Shown here: one piece after another, positions 61,052 through 64,000 of the stretch | Position numbering within the stretch: the first letter of the stretch is position 1 | How the letters are laid out: every line of letters starts with the position of its first letter | Source: Limnobaculum eriocheiris | GTDB lineage: Bacteria; Pseudomonadota; Gammaproteobacteria; Enterobacterales; Enterobacteriaceae | Length of the DNA stretch: 64,000 nucleotides | NCBI RefSeq assembly: GCF_021010575.1 | Contig: NZ_JAJNAG010000002.1 | Span: forward strand, 124,001 to 188,000 | Reading direction: 5' to 3' | Made by a program: the position numbers and the translations under genes | The notes under the pieces: model-generated | Told to the model about the DNA's origin: nothing | The model's database searches: none | What the model saw: only the letters and a program-made list of their open reading frames with translations

Positions 61052-61869
61052 GCTCGGGTAGCCTCTGCAATAAAATAGAAGGGAGTGTCACGGCTGGCTA
61101 TCTCAAACGAGAGTTTGTGAATAGTGTAATTGCCGTTCGCTGCTGGATTTAATTTGCTTTCAACGCGGAGTAATCCACCGACCGATGTTGCCTGGTCAAT
61201 GAGGTATTTCACTTTGATACCGACGTCGGTTAGTTCAGGTATTCCCACCAGACCGGTTTCAAGATTGAGCACTCTGACTGAGTTTTTCATCGGGACGCCG
61301 TAGTCTTTCACGACGATCTTGTCATCATCGATGTAGACGTTTAGGTTTCCGGTATCAGCCAGTTTTTCAACTTGTCGTAATGCCGAGCCGGTGAACGAAT
61401 AGTTTCCGATGTTCTTGTCGGTAGCTTCAAACACCAGCTTCATATTGAGGTCACCGGCCACTTGGCTGGCTATCTCTGAGAGTGGTGTTTTGGCTGAATG
61501 ATTCCGTGCAATCACAGAGCCTTTCTGGTGGTTTCCAGTCATTGCCTTGATTGATAGTTCAATGTCTGGCGGCTGTGTCGGGGTGGCACGGGTAATATCT
61601 CCAACGTAAAATAATCGTGCGCCAGTGGACTGCCGGCCAACATACAGATAAATGCGTTTCGGTGATTTGTTCTTATTAAACGGCGAGGTTTCGGTGATTA
61701 GGTAATCGCGGGTATCTTTGTCAAGGTTAGCTATTTTGATTTCACATTCGTTCTGGTTGGCGTTTCCGAACTTGGTACCACGAGCAACAATGTGCAACCC
61801 TTCATACTTCTTTATCATCCCGTTAGTTTCAATACCGACTATGACCACGCGTGGATCAAGTTCAGACAT
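61048..61869 (-). CDS. Phage baseplate hub protein
   Basis: 273 residues. It resembles the hub or gpD-like proteins that form the ring above the spike: N-terminal ELDPRVVIVGIETNGMIKKYEG, middle KTPLSEIASQVAGDLNMKLVF and C-terminal GLVGIPELTDVGIKVKYLID. It overlaps the preceding plug gene by 8 bases. Confidence 0.78.
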   Translation of the reverse strand: MSELDPRVVIVGIETNGMIKKYEGLHIVARGTKFGNANQNECEIKIANLDKDTRDYLITETSPFNKNKSPKRIYLYVGRQSTGARLFYVGDITRATPTQPPDIELSIKAMTGNHQKGSVIARNHSAKTPLSEIASQVAGDLNMKLVFEATDKNIGNYSFTGSALRQVEKLADTGNLNVYIDDDKIVVKDYGVPMKNSVRVLNLETGLVGIPELTDVGIKVKYLIDQATSVGGLLRVESKLNPAANGNYTIHKLSFEIASRDTPFYFIAEATRA

Positions 61870-62170
61870 TTGTAATTACCTCCAATTCAGCCTGAGATGC
61901 ATAGAGCAGAGTCTGTGTGCTGAATTTCTCCCAATTTGGCAGCTCATCATTGTCGGTCAGGAAAATAAAGTTTCCTGTCTCAAGGTATTCATACGGAATT
62001 AGTGGATACCCGGCGACGATACGGCAACCGGAAAGGATCGTGATTTCATCACGAATGATGGTACATGACATAACTCCGCGAGTTTCTTTCAGTGTGATTT
62101 CGTAGTTATGGCCATCAAGAAGAATGCTGAAAGATTGGTTTGGTGTTACTGCCAGGTTGATTTTCTTCAT
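61862..62170 (-). CDS. Phage baseplate plug-like protein
   Basis: 102 residues, beginning MKKINLAVTPNQSFSILLDG and containing RETRGVMSC-like text (KETRGVMSCTI) and YEYLETGNFIFLTDND. It fits the small baseplate-plug proteins found upstream of hub genes. It overlaps the Dit-like gene by four bases. Confidence 0.7.
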   Translation of the reverse strand: MKKINLAVTPNQSFSILLDGHNYEITLKETRGVMSCTIIRDEITILSGCRIVAGYPLIPYEYLETGNFIFLTDNDELPNWEKFSTQTLLYASQAELEVITNV

Positions 62171-62754
62171 TTAAAAATATCCTCAATTTTCTTTTTCGCT
62201 TTCTTCCCCGCCTTGTAAATAGTAGAGCCTTTTTCCTCCTCTTCTTTGGTTGCATCGTTAGGCTGCTGTTGTCCGCGATCCTTTGTCTTGCCATCAGATT
62301 TATTAGATGGCTGAGAGATTGGAGCCTCTTCGTATTGAGGCGTAACAAACTGAGCCTCTTTGAGTTTCAGGAATAGCGGAATAGCATCGTAAAATTCAGA
62401 CGTTTCTTCGTGCGGCATTGATTCAATAATCATGTCGTTGTAGGTGTCTGTTTTAGTTGTTACAGTCAGCTTTTCTCCGGTAAGAAACGCCTGTTTAATC
62501 TGCTGGTAGACACTCCGGTACTGTCCACCCTGCAGCAACATATCGATCTCAATCTCGGTCTGTAATATGACGCGGTGATCGGAAATGTCAGCCCCGTTTT
62601 CAAGTGGGTGACTCATCAGCTTTGATGTTTCTTTTACGGTGGCTTTCATTGGAATGGCATCATCAAAAAGCTTGCGAAAGCTTTTGTTATAGATGGCCAC
62701 AAGACCGATAGAGGTTGTGGTGGTACTTAATCCGGATAATGGTAATAGACTCAT
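62167..62754 (-). CDS. Phage Dit-like baseplate protein
   Basis: 195 residues. The N-terminal domain (about 1-140) with AIPMKATVKETSKLMSHPLENG and DHRVILQTEIEIDMLL is of the Dit-like type that connects tail tube and baseplate. The C-terminal 55 residues form a charged, low-complexity tail (Lys/Glu/Gln rich). It overlaps the tape measure gene by four bases. Confidence 0.78.
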   Translation of the reverse strand: MSLLPLSGLSTTTTSIGLVAIYNKSFRKLFDDAIPMKATVKETSKLMSHPLENGADISDHRVILQTEIEIDMLLQGGQYRSVYQQIKQAFLTGEKLTVTTKTDTYNDMIIESMPHEETSEFYDAIPLFLKLKEAQFVTPQYEEAPISQPSNKSDGKTKDRGQQQPNDATKEEEEKGSTIYKAGKKAKKKIEDIFK

Positions 62755-64000
62755 CCCGCTACTCCGTCGTCCATTTGGTCGATACCTTGGCCAAAGCTAC
62801 TCATTAACATATCCCGGGTGGCGTTCGCCACGCCCATTGGATCTGTTGCCTGAGTTGATACGTTGATATCACCAGTATTGACACTGATAGTTTTTGATAC
62901 CTGCTGGCTTTGGCTGTTGGCAATGCTGTTGGAGGACTGCGCTGCCAGTGGGTTATTAGAAGCCTGGGATATCATCGATTGGCCTTTTGCTACGCCATCC
63001 TGCAGGCGTGATAATGCATCGGCGTTGGAGATTGGTTTTCCTGACTCGTTGGTAGGTGATGTACCACCAAACTCTATTTTTTCTTTCCCAAGGCGTGTAA
63101 GTAGGCTGTTTAATGGTCCTAGCAACCCGTTTAGCATATCGATAAAATATTGCTTGACCGAATCCCAAATGCCCTTGATTGCATCACCGACTTTAGAAAA
63201 GGCATCTGTTATTGATTTCATTGCCGCCTGAAGGCGTGGATTGCTGGCAAGAAAATCATCCCAAATTTTACCGAGCGTGTTGCTAAAGTTTTTGACTGCA
63301 TTCTCAGGATCATTCCAGAGGTCTTTGAAGAATTGAATAACAGCCTGGCCAGTACGAATCATCACCCTAAATTGGCTAACGACAAAATCAATGGCTTCAC
63401 CCAGCAGCGGATACTGCTTGATAAGTTCGCCGAGAGCCGAGTTTTCACCATTAATGAAGGCGATAACATCATCGATAACGAGAGCAAGAAGGGCGCATGC
63501 TGCGATGATAGCCAGGATTGGCCAGGTTGCCGCAATAGTTGCTGCAGCAGCGGATAGCATGGCCGGTAAGTATATTGCGGTAACGACTGCAGCAATGGCA
63601 CTGAAGAAGGTGATGATAAACCGCTGATTGTCTTTAACCCACAGCAAGCCTATCTGTAGCCACTCGAATCCTTTTGTCAGCGCTGGCAGTACTGACGTAG
63701 CAAATGACATGGATAGGGATTGCATAATTTGCTTTGTATCATCAACCGTGTCGTTATACTTCCCGGCTATTTCAGCCTGTTCTTTGGTAACAACGCCGAA
63801 CTCCTTTTGCCTGCGAATAGCGTCCTCTGTTGCTCTTCGTCCACTTTGAAGAAGGGCGATAGTGCCAGGGTCAAGCCCCAGCTTTTGGCCAAGACCTGCA
63901 GATTTAGCGCTGTCCATTTTTGCAAACTTATCCGCCAGTTCAGGAAGAAGTTGGAGAGTGCCTTTTATTTTTCCGTTTGAGTCCTTTGCCGAGATCCCAA
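62751..64000 (-). CDS. Phage tail tape measure protein (partial, N-terminus beyond right edge)
   Basis: The frame stays open to the window end. The internal ATG at 63917 is not the start, since the upstream translation GKIKGTLQLLPELADKFAKM continues the family pattern. The visible part has hydrophobic membrane-like stretches (about WVKDNQRFIITFFSAIAAVV and ILAIIAACALLALVIDDVIAF) and a low-complexity C-terminus. It sets tail length and is ejected with DNA. It is followed by the Dit-like gene in overlap. Confidence 0.85.
   Translation of the reverse strand, partial: GISAKDSNGKIKGTLQLLPELADKFAKMDSAKSAGLGQKLGLDPGTIALLQSGRRATEDAIRRQKEFGVVTKEQAEIAGKYNDTVDDTKQIMQSLSMSFATSVLPALTKGFEWLQIGLLWVKDNQRFIITFFSAIAAVVTAIYLPAMLSAAAATIAATWPILAIIAACALLALVIDDVIAFINGENSALGELIKQYPLLGEAIDFVVSQFRVMIRTGQAVIQFFKDLWNDPENAVKNFSNTLGKIWDDFLASNPRLQAAMKSITDAFSKVGDAIKGIWDSVKQYFIDMLNGLLGPLNSLLTRLGKEKIEFGGTSPTNESGKPISNADALSRLQDGVAKGQSMISQASNNPLAAQSSNSIANSQSQQVSKTISVNTGDINVSTQATDPMGVANATRDMLMSSFGQGIDQMDDGVAG

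Larger units (their letters stand above)
55839..64000 (-). mobile_element. Prophage with contractile tail (left end, continues off right edge)
   Basis: From the tRNA fragment rightwards all genes are on the minus strand and are phage tail genes in conserved order: tape measure, Dit-like, plug, hub, spike, gp25-like, baseplate J, DUF2612-like, two fibres. Genes overlap tightly. Integrase, head and lysis genes are not in the window. Baseplate J, gp25 and spike together indicate a contractile (myovirus-like) tail. A tailocin cannot be excluded, but the tRNA attachment scar favours a prophage. Confidence 0.88.

Noticed and set aside
62956-63168. Small frames on both strands within the tape measure gene
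   Set aside because: All are shadows of the long minus-strand frame, which has the expected composition and gene context.

Overview
The window is chromosomal DNA of a gamma-proteobacterium of the order Enterobacterales. The housekeeping genes (narQ/narP, nap, yfeX-yfeY-ypeA, cysPTWAM, crr-ptsI-ptsH, cysK, cysZ-zipA-ligA-ypeB) read as close relatives of the E. coli genes, and several key residues fall at identical positions (HPr H15, EI H189, EIIA H91, LigA K115, CysM K41). The arrangement differs from E. coli. A deep-branching family such as Budviciaceae is only my guess.

Layout. 1-8.4 kb is a nitrate respiration module: a narQ-narP two-component pair on the minus strand, divergent from the complete periplasmic nitrate reductase operon napFDAGHBC, with an FNR-like and a NarP-like site between them. 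8.5-16.8 kb holds yaiI, ypeA, yfeY, yfeX and the sulfate/thiosulfate operon cysPTWA-cysM. Two copies of a structured intergenic repeat lie here. 16.8-22.2 kb is a macAB efflux pair divergent from an OmpR/CpxR-type regulator and its kinase. 22.3-26.5 kb is crr, ptsI, ptsH and cysK on the minus strand.

26.5-51.5 kb is a very AT-rich surface polysaccharide region placed between cysK and cysZ, which are neighbours in E. coli. It contains two consecutive Wzx/Wzy-type gene sets, each behind its own RfaH ops element. Set 1 (wzx, glf, wzy, wbbI-like, tviB, tviC, two GT4) predicts a repeat unit with galactofuranose and an N-acetyl-hexosaminuronic acid. Set 2 (wzz, rmlC-like, SDR, wzx-like, GT, wzy-like, GT4, GT2, acetyltransferase, GT, manC, manB) predicts mannose, an acetyl group and perhaps a 6-deoxyhexose. 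The sets are separated by an IS3-family element abutting a decayed IS630-family transposase. Neither set encodes the initiating sugar-phosphate transferase, so WecA or another gene elsewhere is probably used.

51.5-55.8 kb returns to the core genome (cysZ, zipA, ligA, ypeB). At 55.84 kb there is a lone 3' fragment of a tRNA-Leu(UAA), interpreted as the distal attachment site of a prophage that continues off the right edge. The visible prophage part is a contractile-tail baseplate operon on the minus strand: tape measure (partial), Dit-like, plug, hub, spike, gp25-like, baseplate J, DUF2612-like and two paralogous tail fibres. A long hairpin sits between the last fibre gene and the attachment site.

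The most interesting items are the paired polysaccharide clusters with duplicated ops leaders, the mobile-element scar between them, the MITE-like structured repeat, the IS3 copy with fused reading frames and an altered catalytic Asp, and the att-proximal hairpin.
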